Source: Maniola hyperantus
Taxonomy: Eukaryota; Arthropoda; Insecta; Lepidoptera; Nymphalidae
Assembly (NCBI RefSeq): GCF_902806685.2
Contig: NC_048555.1
Span: 13,206,001-13,270,000 of the forward strand
Length of the DNA: 64,000 bases
Direction of reading: 5' to 3'
Positions 54,325-64,000 of this stretch are shown in pieces (position 1 is the stretch's first letter; every line of letters starts with the position of its first letter). Below the pieces are notes generated by a model. The model ran no database searches, was not told the DNA's origin, and saw only the letters and a list, made by a program, of their open reading frames with translations. The translations under genes and the position numbers were made by a program.

Positions 54325-54440
54325 GGCAGAGTACAGTAAAGCCACCCCGTCACCCCGGTGTCCGAGGCACGCGGCCCCCGTTCATTCATTTGGCGCGTAC
54401 TACGCGGCGCGCGGCGCCGTGGGGCTGACCTTGTGTGCAC
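54325..54440. other. Unexplained GC-rich island
   Basis: A CpG-rich block (including 'gcgcgtactacgcggcgcgc') in AT-rich surroundings. An ATG at 54323 opens an 81-codon frame on +, but it runs into AT-rich sequence without a donor, so it is not called a gene. Possibly promoter-associated. Confidence 0.35.
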
Positions 54441-54628
54441 TCTGGCTAATGCCATTGTTGCTACTTTATAACTTTATATCAACTTTAAAGTACATTCAGT
54501 TAGACTGGATTTTGTTGTCTTATTGCCAAGCTCTAATAGAAAAAACACTTATTGTTAACTTTATTTGATCAAAAGTTACCTTTTAGTACGAATCTTTAAA
54601 GTTAAGTGTTTACAATAGTATGTCAAAT

Positions 54629-54869
54629 CTTCTTCTTCAAGTGCCATCTCCTACCGGAGGTTGGCAATCATTAAGGCTATCTGGATCTTGTTTACTGCTG
54701 CCCTAAACAGTGATCTTGTACTCATGTTATACCACTGGCGAAGGTTCTTGAGCCAGGATATTCGTCTACGGCCAGGTCTACGTCTGCCTTTTATCTTGCC
54801 CTGTATTATAAGCTGCAATAGATCGTATTTTGGGTTGCGCATAACATGGCCCAGATATTCGAGCTTTCG
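54629..54869 (-). mobile_element. 5'-truncated RTE-like LINE with 12-bp target duplication
   Basis: The minus strand encodes YLGHVMRN...GRRRPGRRRISWLKNLRQW...LFRAAVNK...ALMIANLR, the usual C-terminus of a LINE reverse transcriptase, then a GAA-rich 3' tail. 'agtatgtcaaat' flanks it at 54617-54628 and 54870-54881. Confidence 0.85.
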
Positions 54870-55431
54870 AGTATGTCAAATAAAAAATAAAAAAAAACTT
54901 TCTTTAGGTATTCAGATGCTCTTTCAAATTGATAACTTTGCCTCTCCATTAAGTATTACAAAATAAGTTTATCTGAACGCCGGTTTTACCGAGAAGCACA
55001 TACATTATAGTAAGCAAAAATACCTAATTTGAAAAAGTGTTAAAACAGCATTCTATTCATGTCTAATAATTCCTTAAACTGAAATAATATGAATAGCTAT
55101 ACGTTGTATAAGTTAAGTATCTGTACCTTTTTAACATTACAAAAATATGTTATTTTACAAAATCGTCTTTTAAATAAGAAGAAATAAAATTAAAATAACG
55201 AATGCAAAACATGTTTAAAAATCTATCTTCAGGGCAAATTTATGCCAAAAATCTGCCAAATGAAATAAAATAATCCAATACTCTACCAAAGCACAAATTA
55301 TGAGAAGCAGTCAAACGAAAAATGATCCAATTAAATCATCCAATATTTAGCAAATATTTTTACTCTCAGCGATAGCACAGCGTCCCTTGCTTGTAATTTT
55401 ATTTATCATATAATTTCTACCCCACGCCCCC

Positions 55432-55480
55432 GCTGCACCCACACCCACGCCCCCGCTGCACCTACACCCATCGCACCCTA
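55432..55480. repeat. ~22-bp tandem repeat x2
   Basis: 'cccacgcccccgctgcaccc' occurs twice in a row with one change. C-rich. Confidence 0.7.
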
Positions 55481-55689
55481 CAAGTATAAACCATAAACAT
55501 TAAACGCCGCAATGTGAGCGCACCCTTACGAATGCAACTTTTATTGCTATTACATAATGAATTATTGATTTTCAAGTAGACACTTGTTTTAACTGAAGAG
55601 CATAGTGTTACTTTAAGTAATAACTTATTGAATTATTTATCTAAGTGTATTTTTTAATTGGCTTATTCGTTCAGAGAGACCCTTCTATT

Positions 55690-55820
55690 TTTATAAGCGC
55701 TGTAGTCTTATTAGCGGTAGGTCCTGGGTTCGATTACTGGCAGGGGTTTGGAATTTTATAATTTCTAAATTTCTGGTCTGATCTGGTGGGAGTCTTCGGC
55801 CGTGGCTAGTTACGGTTAGT
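55690..55820 (+). mobile_element. SINE fragment
   Basis: 'gcggtaggtcctgggttcg', 'ggcaggggtttggaatttta', 'agtcttcggccgtggctagt'. Same family as 4575 and 21555. Confidence 0.6.
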
Positions 55821-55829
55821 TAGTTTGAA

Positions 55830-56125
55830 GTTATCATCATCAACCGATAGACGTCCACAGCTGGACATAAGTCTCTTGTAAGGACTTCCACACGCCACGG
55901 TATTGCGCCGCCTGTATCCAGCGGCTCCGTGACTCGTCTAATGTCGTCCGTCCACCTAGTGGGGGTCTTCCAACACCTTGGGACCCCAACGTGTATCGGT
56001 TGTACGAACTATGTGCCCTGCCCATTGCCACTTCAGCTTCGCAACCCGTTGGGCTATGTCGGTTACTCTAGTTCTCCTACGGATCTCCTCATTTCTGATT
56101 TGATCACGTAGAGAAACACGTAGAG
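55830..56125 (-). mobile_element. LINE 3' end (RTE-like tail family)
   Basis: Reversed: (CATCAT) tail, 'accgatagacgtccacagct', minus-strand coding RWIQAAQYRGVWKSLQETYV, then 'cacttcagcttcgcaacccg'. It corresponds to the full C-terminal ~80 codons with breaks. Confidence 0.75.
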
Positions 56126-56129
56126 AGTT

Positions 56130-58200
56130 TGAAGTACGGAACCCTACAAATGAAGGCTTATAACGGTTTCATATGTACAATACCAGGGGTACAAGCAAAA
56201 TGGGCAATGTAAATGTTTACAAGGCAAACTCTTCAAAGTTACCGCACCTACTGTGACCCGCGCCCCAAAGTTCTGGACCTGCAGTGTTAGTCCAGGACTC
56301 GAGATAAGAGATTGGTCACGCGGCGGCGAAATTAACATATTATTTGCTACTAGTGGATTTTATACAGTTCTTGCAATTCACGAAGGCTAGTGAACTTTAC
56401 TTGTGGTAAGGTCGTTGACATGATCATTGCGTAAGTGTGCGTGCATGTCGGACCAATCGCTCGCGAGCAAGCGCTGTCAAACGCACACTTTTAGTGTACC
56501 TTACGTCAAAGATAATATATTAAACAAGTACAGATCGCTCACTCTCTATTTAAAATTGTAACTAGTTCAAGACTATTACTAGATGGCGTCACTTGGTTCG
56601 TATGAAATATATTTTTTATGGATTTGACGAAATATCATATTTTACTTGTCTGGTTCATCAAATTTATTTATATTTAGTAACAAAATACAAAATTTTCACA
56701 ACATCACCATCGGAAAAAGCTAATTCTTAATTTTAATTATTGACTCATTGAACTTTACGATATCCATAGCATTTTGCTTTGGATAGCTGAAGTAGTATTA
56801 CAAAATTCCAGTAGATGGCGTAACAAAATGACTTGTTACTTGAAAATAAAATTATTATTCTGCTTTTGGATTGATGACGGTTGAATTTGACGGTGTGTTA
56901 CAATTTTCTGAGTGCTTTTATTTCTTTTCCCTATTTCGTTTGTGAATTGTTTCTGCTATATGGACTCCGAGATTCTGCTAACCCAATTACTTGTGCTTGC
57001 TCCTGGATTTTTGATGATGCCAAACTGCTGACCTACGCTTGATACCGGACCCTTTGATGATTGCCTGTGATTTTGGATTTCGTTTATTATTTGAGTAAAA
57101 TTTAAGTTGGCTCTAAATAAAATTGAGTTTCATCAGCTGTTCGATAGATGGCACTAAATAAATTCGATAACTCACATTTTAGCTTGCACAATAATGCCAT
57201 CACACTATAAGGAGTTTGACCTACAAGGTACCGGCGACTTAAAGGAGTTTTACGCAAGCTTTAAATGAATGTATGACGTTAGCGATCTTACTTGTATACT
57301 TGTATATATTATCTTTGCTTACGTATACCGATACGACTTAAACACAAGCATGAGTCAGTGGCCTTCGTGAAATGCAAGAACTATACCTGTTTAAGTTCCG
57401 TTGCGTTTTGTTTTGCTGACAGGGAGGAAAACTCTTTCTCTCTCTTTCTCTTTCTTTCTACAGTACGCTTAGTACGCGATTTTATGTCTCACCAAGGAAC
57501 GTTGATAGTATTCGAGGATCGAAACACTTCTGCGTTATAGTAAACTGGATCTTAATGGTCTTGATTTAAAGCTCAAGTTTGTCTACACATCTACATTCTA
57601 CAGCCAGCGCTCCAAGCGAAAACGTTGCGAAATTAAAATCAGTCGCATTGAATTTTTGACTTCAATACTTACTCTTTACTCTCTCTGGACTCTTTAGGTC
57701 CATTTTACTTTGACGTTATTGTGTTTCGACTCTTGAAATCCAGCAACGTTGGTGAGACGTAAAATCTTATACTAAGCTGTTTCTTACTACTGTTCTGTTT
57801 CTTTACTGTTACTGTTTCTTTTTCTCTTTTCTCTCTGAGAGGAGGCCCGTGCTAAGTAGTGAGCCGGCGATGGGTTGATGATGATGATTCTAGATAAACA
57901 CGGACGCGAGTGAACAAGATAATCTCCACAGTCTTTCCAATAAAAAGAGGCAAAAAAATCCAAACATAATAATTTTGATTTGTTTGTAACATAAAAGGCG
58001 CGTGTACATGAGACAGGAATGTCCTGATGATGCGCAGCAAAAAGACTGATTTTTGTCGATAAGCAGCAGCAGTTTATAATCTATGGCGCGGTGTTTTATT
58101 GAACTAAGTAAGTACGGTCAGCAACTAAACTTGCACACAAGAAAGAATAACCTTAATGTACCTACTTTTAAGATTTTTTTTTACCTGTCATTTGTGTTTT
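56130..58200. other. No recognised gene; CT-rich and AGATGGCG-containing tracts
   Basis: 'agatggcg' occurs near 56581 and 56815 and 'agatggcac' near 57147. Pyrimidine-rich runs lie at 57430-57465 and 57810-57840. A SINE tail ('gagccggcgatgggttgatg') is at 57855-57890. Confidence 0.4.
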
Positions 58201-58217
58201 GTGGTGCAATAAAGAAT

Positions 58218-58255
58218 ATACATACATGTACATACATACATACATACATACATAG
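58218..58255. repeat. (CATA)n microsatellite
   Basis: About eight ACAT units with one TGTA interruption. Confidence 0.75.
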
Positions 58256-58364
58256 TACATACTAACGTGTGAACTAAACTTAAATTTTATGAAAAAAATG
58301 GTATTTTTAACTACTTAGGTACTTATAATTTAAGCAAACCTTTGAGCATTTTGGCAATTAGTGA

Positions 58365-58610
58365 CTAGCTTATGCCCGTGACTTCATCCGCGTGAACTAC
58401 ATCATAATAGCTATATGCATGCCACATTTCAGCCCGATCCGTCCAGTAGTTTGCGCTGTGCGTTGATAGATCAATCAGTCAGTCACCTTTTCCTTTTATG
58501 ACGTAGGCATCCGCTAAGAATGGATTTTTGAAAATGCAACCCCTAAGGGGGTGAAATAGGGATTTGAAATTTGTATAGTCCACGCGGACGAAGTCGCGAG
58601 CATAAGCTAG
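58365..58610. mobile_element. Palindromic Helitron-B: two 3' ends head to head
   Basis: The left end 'ctagcttatgcccgtgactt' and the right end 'aagtcgcgagcataagctag' are inverted copies of the same Helitron 3' terminus, flanked by A and T. The join is near 58498 ('ttccttttat' | 'gacgtaggca'). Confidence 0.8.
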
Positions 58611-59039
58611 TATTATATATTAATATTGTGACTATTTAAAAAACTTGGTAATAAACTCTCGTAGCTGTAGTTTTAAGTTTGCGTAATAATTATCACCACT
58701 ATATCACTATAACATCTGACCGTAAAAAAGAGTATTTTATTACCTATTTTGAATAAATCAATAAAAAAAACCTTAAAATTATTAAATTAATAATATTTCA
58801 TAACTATCTTATTTGCTAACGGTACCTGAGTGAGGCGCCGCCCTGCGTTTGACAAGTTTTTCCCCGTCGTATGAATAAGTCCGTGTTGCCGCATACATTA
58901 GGACGGACGGACTGAATTCATTACAATAATTAATGCGCTCACTGCGCTTACCTGAAACAACAAGAAAAGTATTGTAATTAGGTTGATTAGATATACCTTA
59001 GACTTAAGGAGATTCGTTTTAGAGTTACAAGTTTCTTGT

Positions 59040-59410
59040 TGGTTGCCGGTAGGAAAGGCATGCCGTACCAGTGGAGTAGTAATTTTTTTAATTTATTATT
59101 TATTTATTCAACACCTTATATCTAGCATTACATAATTATTTTGACGGTTCAAAAGCAGATGATGGTCTCCCATTCGGAGGGTCGGGTGTTCGATCTCGGG
59201 CGCGCATCTCTGACTTTACGAAGTTATGTACGTTTTAAGCTGTTAAATATCACTTGTTTGAGGAAAACATCTTGAGAATATTGCCTCCTGCAAGCCTGAG
59301 AGTTCTCTATAATGTTCTCAAAGGTGTGTGAAGTCTAACAATCCGCACATGGCCAGCGTGGTAGTCTATGGCCAAAACTCTGTAGTGAGCCGGCGATGGG
59401 TTGATGGTGA
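59040..59410 (+). mobile_element. Retroposon tail plus tRNA-derived SINE
   Basis: 59040-59155: 'gttgccggtaggaaaggcat', 'gacggttcaaaagcag'. 59160-59410: tRNA-like B box 'gggtgttcgatctcgggcgc', body 'gaggaaaacatcttgagaat', tail 'gtgagccggcgatgggttga'. Confidence 0.65.
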
Positions 59411-59439
59411 TTATGAAAATTAAAAATAAATAAAAAGTG

Positions 59440-59505
59440 TTATTTCTTGTACGATGGTACGGAACTCTGGTTTGCGTGTGAGACTCGCACTTGACCGGTT
59501 TTTCT
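59440..59505. mobile_element. Family-C repeat end fragment
   Basis: 'gttatttcttgtacgatggt', 'gagactcgcacttgaccggt'. Confidence 0.6.
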
Positions 59506-59509
59506 TGTA

Positions 59510-61200
59510 TCGAGGTTTCATTTGAAATTACTTTTCATAGATTGAAGTGTCTATTTCCTTTTTGAAAAATCATATCTCCCCGCGACAGCTATTCTCAAGC
59601 TATTTTCCCGTTGACGAAAATATGGCGGAGCAAATAATAAAACGGGAAAGGCCGTTATCTTAATAGAAAATCGGGGGCTGGCACTTTGCATAAGGAAAGT
59701 GAGCAGCGAAATTGCTTCCTTTTGAATATTTTGCTTTGTCACTTCAAGGGTTAGGGCGCCGCCTGGTGGAGACTACATGAGCTATGAGCTTTCACGTTAA
59801 ATGGAAAATTGACTATTACAGCCGTTTTTATGCTGTATTAAATGCTGTATTTTAAATTTCGGACAATGTCCGATTGTTGATTCGTCTATGATTTAAAAAA
59901 ATTGCTGAGGACACCTTATCCTGAAAATTTCAGCTTTCTAGCGTCATCTAGACCGAAGCTATGACTGCTCGAAAATACGATGAAACGCTTCGAGAAAAGG
60001 TACGTAGTGCCCCGTCCTTTAGTTTGGCTCGTCTTGGCGGGGCCACTGCCGTGCCCCCTGATAACAACAAGGTAAAGTAAGTTTAGACCCTTATGAATAT
60101 TATGATTTCATTGTTCTAGTTTCTATAACTTTGTACGATGAAGGCTATATTTACGAGGGCATTTGACGATCCTGATTCCTGATTCCGAGAGTCATCAGTC
60201 GCACCTGCAGCCTCCGTGGACCGTGACTAATTAATAATAATGACTTCTTGAAACTTTGGTGATATCAAGGAGTTTAGAACTTTAGTCTACAGATATTACT
60301 AGCAAAGGAGCGTGATTCAAACTTCGGGACACATTGGTGCAAAGTTATTACCAGCAGAGCACAAGTTTATCTAAGAGTTATCGCATTTGTAAATATTTAA
60401 ATGTAGTTATAACTTCGAGTTTGCATCAAAGTTACTTCCTAGTATCTACGTACCTAATGAAAGCAGCATGGATGCGATCAGTAAGTCGATTTCGGAAAAT
60501 CTACATCAATTACAATCTCAATTTTTGTGATTGGCTGAATTTGTGCGATTCTTGTTGCAACAATGCATTGTTGCTATCGTTCCTCTGTGGTAATTAACAC
60601 CTAGTAGGTAGGTAGGTATGTGTTACATTAATGTTTATGCGAAGATACTGCTTTTTGAACCAGTGTGGTAGACAGCAGTCATATGTCCACCTAGCTCCTA
60701 GTGGGAGACACCTAGCTCGAAAAACAAACCCTCCGGTCACAAAACAAAGGGCTGAAATGGCAATATCGCCCCTTCGCGGCCGCGGAAGATCATCGTATAC
60801 TATCTCTATGATCGCATTCAAAGATAATTAGGTCTCGAAAATATTTTTTTTTTTTTGGATTTCAAACCTCATAATCCTTACAATGTAAAAATAAGGCCCT
60901 ACTTAATTTTAAAGATTAATTACTAAGCAAATTTATTTACAAAAATCGGCACTTATCTACAGGTCTCGTAGAGGTTTTTGAAGGTCTCGCATCTCACTTA
61001 AGAAACTTGAAAAAGTGATTTATAAAAATTACAGCAGACTTTTTAATGTCAATTTTTGGTTCCGCGAGCGAAATAAGATTACAAAGAAAAACGTTATCTA
61101 ACAAATTAGCAGCAACATGATCGGCCGCGAGTCGCGACACTCGTCGGCACGTTCAAAGCGAAGCGTGAATGTTTTACTTTTATCCTTCGTCTCATATATC
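59510..61200. other. No recognised gene
   Basis: No repeats identified. A few GC-richer blocks occur (60010-60060, 60690-60790) without supported frames. It may be upstream DNA of the candidate gene at 61437. Confidence 0.35.
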
Positions 61201-61204
61201 AAAC

Positions 61205-61436
61205 AACAAATTAATTGAAACAGCCCCCGACTTTTTGTGGCGGCTCCGGAGTTATGTGTCGGCTATCCGGTGCGGGCCACGTGGCGGGCGCACGCCGCCT
61301 TCACTCGCGGTCAGTTACTTGAGCAAGTTGCTTGAACAAGTCGCTCTTCACAACTGCACTGCCAAGCCCGCGCCGCTGCAGGGTTCGGGATATGGCGCGG
61401 ACTGTTCAATACATATTCTGTGAGTCAGTTGCCAAG
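61205..61436 (+). promoter_or_regulatory. Candidate GC-rich promoter region
   Basis: 61230-61400 is GC-rich against an AT-rich background and contains an initiator-like TCAGTT ('cggtcagttacttg', ~61309) about 125 bp before the ATG of the signal-peptide-like exon. No TATA box is seen at -30. Confidence 0.35.
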
Positions 61437-61512
61437 ATGGCCCAACCAATGGCACTACGCTTGGCGTTTTTTGTATGTATACTTTCATGCAGGACAACTA
61501 GGCTTTCTTATG
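61437..61512 (+). CDS. Candidate signal-peptide exon of an unknown secreted or membrane protein
   Basis: ATG at 61437 (context AAGATGG) opens 25 codons plus one base: MAQPMALRLAFFVCILSCRT..., a textbook signal peptide with a hydrophobic core at residues 8-17. A donor G|GTACGT follows at 61513. Without the donor the frame runs only ~10 codons more. No further exon was found in the remaining 2.5 kb. The family is unknown. Confidence 0.4.
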
Positions 61513-62637
61513 GTACGTCGGTGACTACCACCAGTTCGGAATGAAGATTTACAGAGAAGAGCCGGCAAAAACAACTCGTTTTGCTTGACACTATGCTAGA
61601 ATTTTAGGGAAGCAGTTTTCAAATGAAACAGTCGTTTTTAATTTGCAAGCGATTGAAATAGCAGAGGCAGGATTTAAAAGACCTAAAGGAAAGCGTTGGC
61701 ATTTAGTAATCCACCCTCACAATCTGTCTGGCAGTGAAACTGTTTATAGGTAGTTCAATCCACGAAGACGCGCCCTACTATTTTCCGTGCGGGGAAACCA
61801 CGGGTGCGGAGATTAATCTTTACCAAAATTATCTTCTTTTACGTGTGCCCACATCGCTGATCGGTACGTTACGACTTACGCTAGACCTCACATTCTAACA
61901 GTGCATAGCACACTTTCATTGTAACCAATTGGGACAAATAGCGGGGCGCGTCATCATGGATTAAACTATTTATACTACGAGTATGTTTCATCATCATCTT
62001 GTTTGTGTCTGCACACGCGAGAGCATGCCACCTCACGAGAACTTCATCTTCCTCATCACCCTAATTTCAGCGAGTGTTTTACGATCGTCGGTGGAGCGAT
62101 CACTCCACACTGTACTTGTCGGTACGCGATTTTTATTCCGGAAACTTTGTCAATTATTATCACTTTTCAAACGTGTGGTACATATAAGTGTCTTTGCTTT
62201 GTTTTTCGAGAATTTGCTTTGCATTCGAAAGGGAGAGAAAACTAGTTACGTTTATTAGGTGTTCCCAAGTATATCATTCGTTAATACAATAAGAAAAAGC
62301 CTTTTTAATTGATTTTTTTATTTTTTTAATAATATAAACTTAGTCCAAGCACTTTTTTAATAGAGATTTATTAATGAAATAATTACCACAATCGCTCGTT
62401 TACAAATTTTACAGAATAATCCTTTGATTTATTTTATTTTTGCGAGATACGAATTGTTGTACTGATGTCAATGCTGTATTAAAACTAAACTGAGTACTTG
62501 GTAAGCGAGTGGACTTGAGCGAGTAGTAAGTGAGCGAGTAGCGTGAAGGCTCGTGACAGATTTAGCGCGGTGGTTGTTTATTTGAGCTATATTTGGTTTA
62601 GCATTAGTAGCCGTTTCCCGTGCGCTGCGTGCAGTGC

Positions 62638-62693
62638 ACTGTACACTGTACACTGTGCACTGTACACTGTACACTATACACTGTACACTGTAC
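62638..62693. repeat. 7-bp minisatellite ACTGTAC x8
   Basis: Eight consecutive ACTGTAC units in perfect register, two with a single change (ACTGTGC, ACTATAC). Confidence 0.85.
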
Positions 62694-62869
62694 GTACCAC
62701 CGACATGTATTGTACCTAAGCTAAGGTACTATACATATCGGCGGTAGGCACTAGGTACGGTGGCTTATGGCTATGACCAACTGTATGCATTTCAGTGCTG
62801 GCATTGTACGGTTTTTCTGAATAAAATATTAGCAACGAAACATCACTATAATTTATGAGGTACCTATAG

Positions 62870-62945
62870 TAAAAGACCTGTAGAAAAGACTGGTTACTTT
62901 TTATCCCGGAAAACCAAAGAGTTCCCACGGGATTTTTCAAATCAC
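62870..62945 (+). mobile_element. Lep1-type Helitron internal fragment
   Basis: 'ttatcccggaaaaccaaaga' and 'gttcccacgggatttttcaa' only. Confidence 0.6.
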
Positions 62946-63012
62946 GAAACTTCTGTCTTTATAGATTCTGAATGATGATAAAACAAATAATATGAAAAAA
63001 TTATATTTTAAA

Positions 63013-63200
63013 CTAGCGACCAGCCCCGGCTTTGCACGGTTGGCTTATTAAAATTTTCGTAAGGATCTCTACTTTTTTGAAATAGAATATAGCCTATGTC
63101 ATTTAGGAATAATGTAGCTTTCTAAGGGTGAAAGAATTCTCAAAATCGGTTATCAGTTCCAGAGATTACCCCCTACAAACAAACTTACAAACTTTACCTC
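63013..63200 (-). mobile_element. Divergent Helitron-like repeat
   Basis: 'ctagcgaccagccccggctt' at the left, 'aatagcctatgtcatttagg', 'gaattctcaaaatcggtt' and 'aaacaaacttacaaactt' at the right. Related to 14430-14660. Confidence 0.55.
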
Positions 63201-63370
63201 TTTGAGACACCTTCATTTTATCTACCAGGTAGATTTATGTTTGACGCATGTCCAAGTGATGAAGGGAAGTGGTTATCGGTGGCTGAGGGATTCAACAAGT
63301 GTATTCAGTCACAGTCGTGAACGTTCGTTAGGTATGCAAATAATCCCTGACTTGTGATCGGGAAGGTGAC

Positions 63371-63436
63371 AGGCTACAGGCTACAGGCTATAGGCTACAG
63401 GCTACAGGCTACAGCTGCTACAGGCTACAGGCTACT
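63371..63436. repeat. 7-bp minisatellite CAGGCTA
   Basis: Nine or so CAGGCTA units, one TAGGCTA variant and one break ('cagctgcta'). Confidence 0.85.
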
Positions 63437-63564
63437 TCGCTGTAATACTTGTCTGTCAGTGAAATTAACGCGCAAGTGCTAGATTTGTACGCAAACTAAA
63501 AATAAGCACAGTGAAAATAATTGTTAGCTTTTGAACTAAGAGCCCGTGAGGGCGAGACCTTCGT

Positions 63565-63778
63565 CTAAATATATACAAGGAAAAGGTGACTGACTGACTG
63601 ATCTATCAACGCACAGTTCAAACTACTGAGCCGATCGGGCTGAAATTTGGCATGCAGATAGCTATTATGACGTAGGCATCCGCTAAGTAAGGATTTTTGA
63701 AAACTCAACCCCTAAGGGGGTGAATTAGGGGTTTGAAATTTGTGTAGTTCACGCGGACGTAGTCGCGAGCATAAGCTA
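63565..63778 (+). mobile_element. Helitron family B, complete
   Basis: Starts 'tctaaatatatacaaggaaa', TGAC repeats, 'tggcatgcagatagctatta', 'caacccctaagggggtgaat', hairpin 'cgcggacgtagtcgcgag', end 'cataagctag' followed by T. The best reference copy of the family in this window. Confidence 0.8.
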
Positions 63779-64000
63779 GTTATTAAAATAATTGTTATTT
63801 TCATTTAATATAGAAAAGGGAGGTGTGTTATTTAGTCCTGTAATTGGAAAATTTGTTATTAATATAAAAGAAAAAAACTGGGATGAAGTATTAAAGTAGT
63901 AGTAAATTTCTACCTGTTTAAACTGACCTAGATGTTTTTACTGTAGAGAATGCTTGCGCTTTCTGGTCACGAAATCATTACCTATAAATCCTTAATTCGA

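Noticed and set aside
54225..54568. Two frames of 76-81 codons (both strands) over a GC-rich island
   Set aside because: Neither has a plausible splice signal or recognisable domain; composition alone explains the open frames. Kept only as an unexplained GC island.
56821..57130. LTR-like stretch
   Set aside because: It has a retroelement feel ('atggactccgagattctgct'), but there is no TG...CA pair, primer-binding site or second LTR.
61983..62258. 91-codon plus-strand frame with hydrophobic parts
   Set aside because: No conserved motif, no splice or promoter context; a second frame is equally open over the same bases.

Overview
The window is nuclear DNA of a lepidopteran (moth or butterfly), AT-rich and full of transposon debris. 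Two lines of evidence support this. It carries a general-odorant-binding/pheromone-binding protein (GOBP/PBP) cluster, a gene set known only from Lepidoptera. It also carries dozens of Lep1-type non-autonomous Helitrons, tRNA-derived SINEs and 5'-truncated LINE tails typical of that order.

Only five genes can be assembled with confidence, and all of them are split by introns. (1) 9561-12337 (+) and 12394-15511 (-) are two GMC-family flavoprotein oxidoreductases (glucose dehydrogenase/ecdysone oxidase-like) placed tail to tail with 56 bp between stop codons. Both keep the FAD-binding parts, but both have lost the catalytic His (to Asn) and the catalytic His/Asn partner (to Ser or Gly). (2) 25773-27161 (+) and 31086-32727 (-) are two pheromone-binding proteins, each with a 142-residue mature form and the six canonical cysteines. 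(3) 38519-40831 (-) is GOBP2, with a 141-residue mature form and an extra seventh cysteine. All three odorant-binding genes share the same three-exon structure (intron phases 0 and 1; middle exon 181 bp).

The layout is as follows. 0-9.5 kb: repeats only. 9.5-15.5 kb: GMC pair. 15.6-25.7 kb: repeat field with several MITE families, including a nested pair around 22-24 kb. 25.7-40.9 kb: odorant-binding cluster, with repeats packed against its splice sites and 3' ends. 41-64 kb: mostly gene-poor repeats. In that last part two short pieces look like real first exons of genes whose remainder I cannot find: 46141-46277 (-), in a GC-rich patch with three CRE palindromes, and 61437-61512 (+), a signal-peptide-like exon.

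The odorant-binding proteins act in the sensillum lymph, carrying pheromones and host odours to receptors. The neighbouring GMC proteins are probably secreted flavoproteins of uncertain, possibly non-catalytic, role. No operon-like logic applies: each gene has its own promoter, and TATA boxes are visible for the odorant-binding genes. No convincing rRNA, tRNA, CRISPR or viral gene was found; the tRNA-like stretches are SINE heads.
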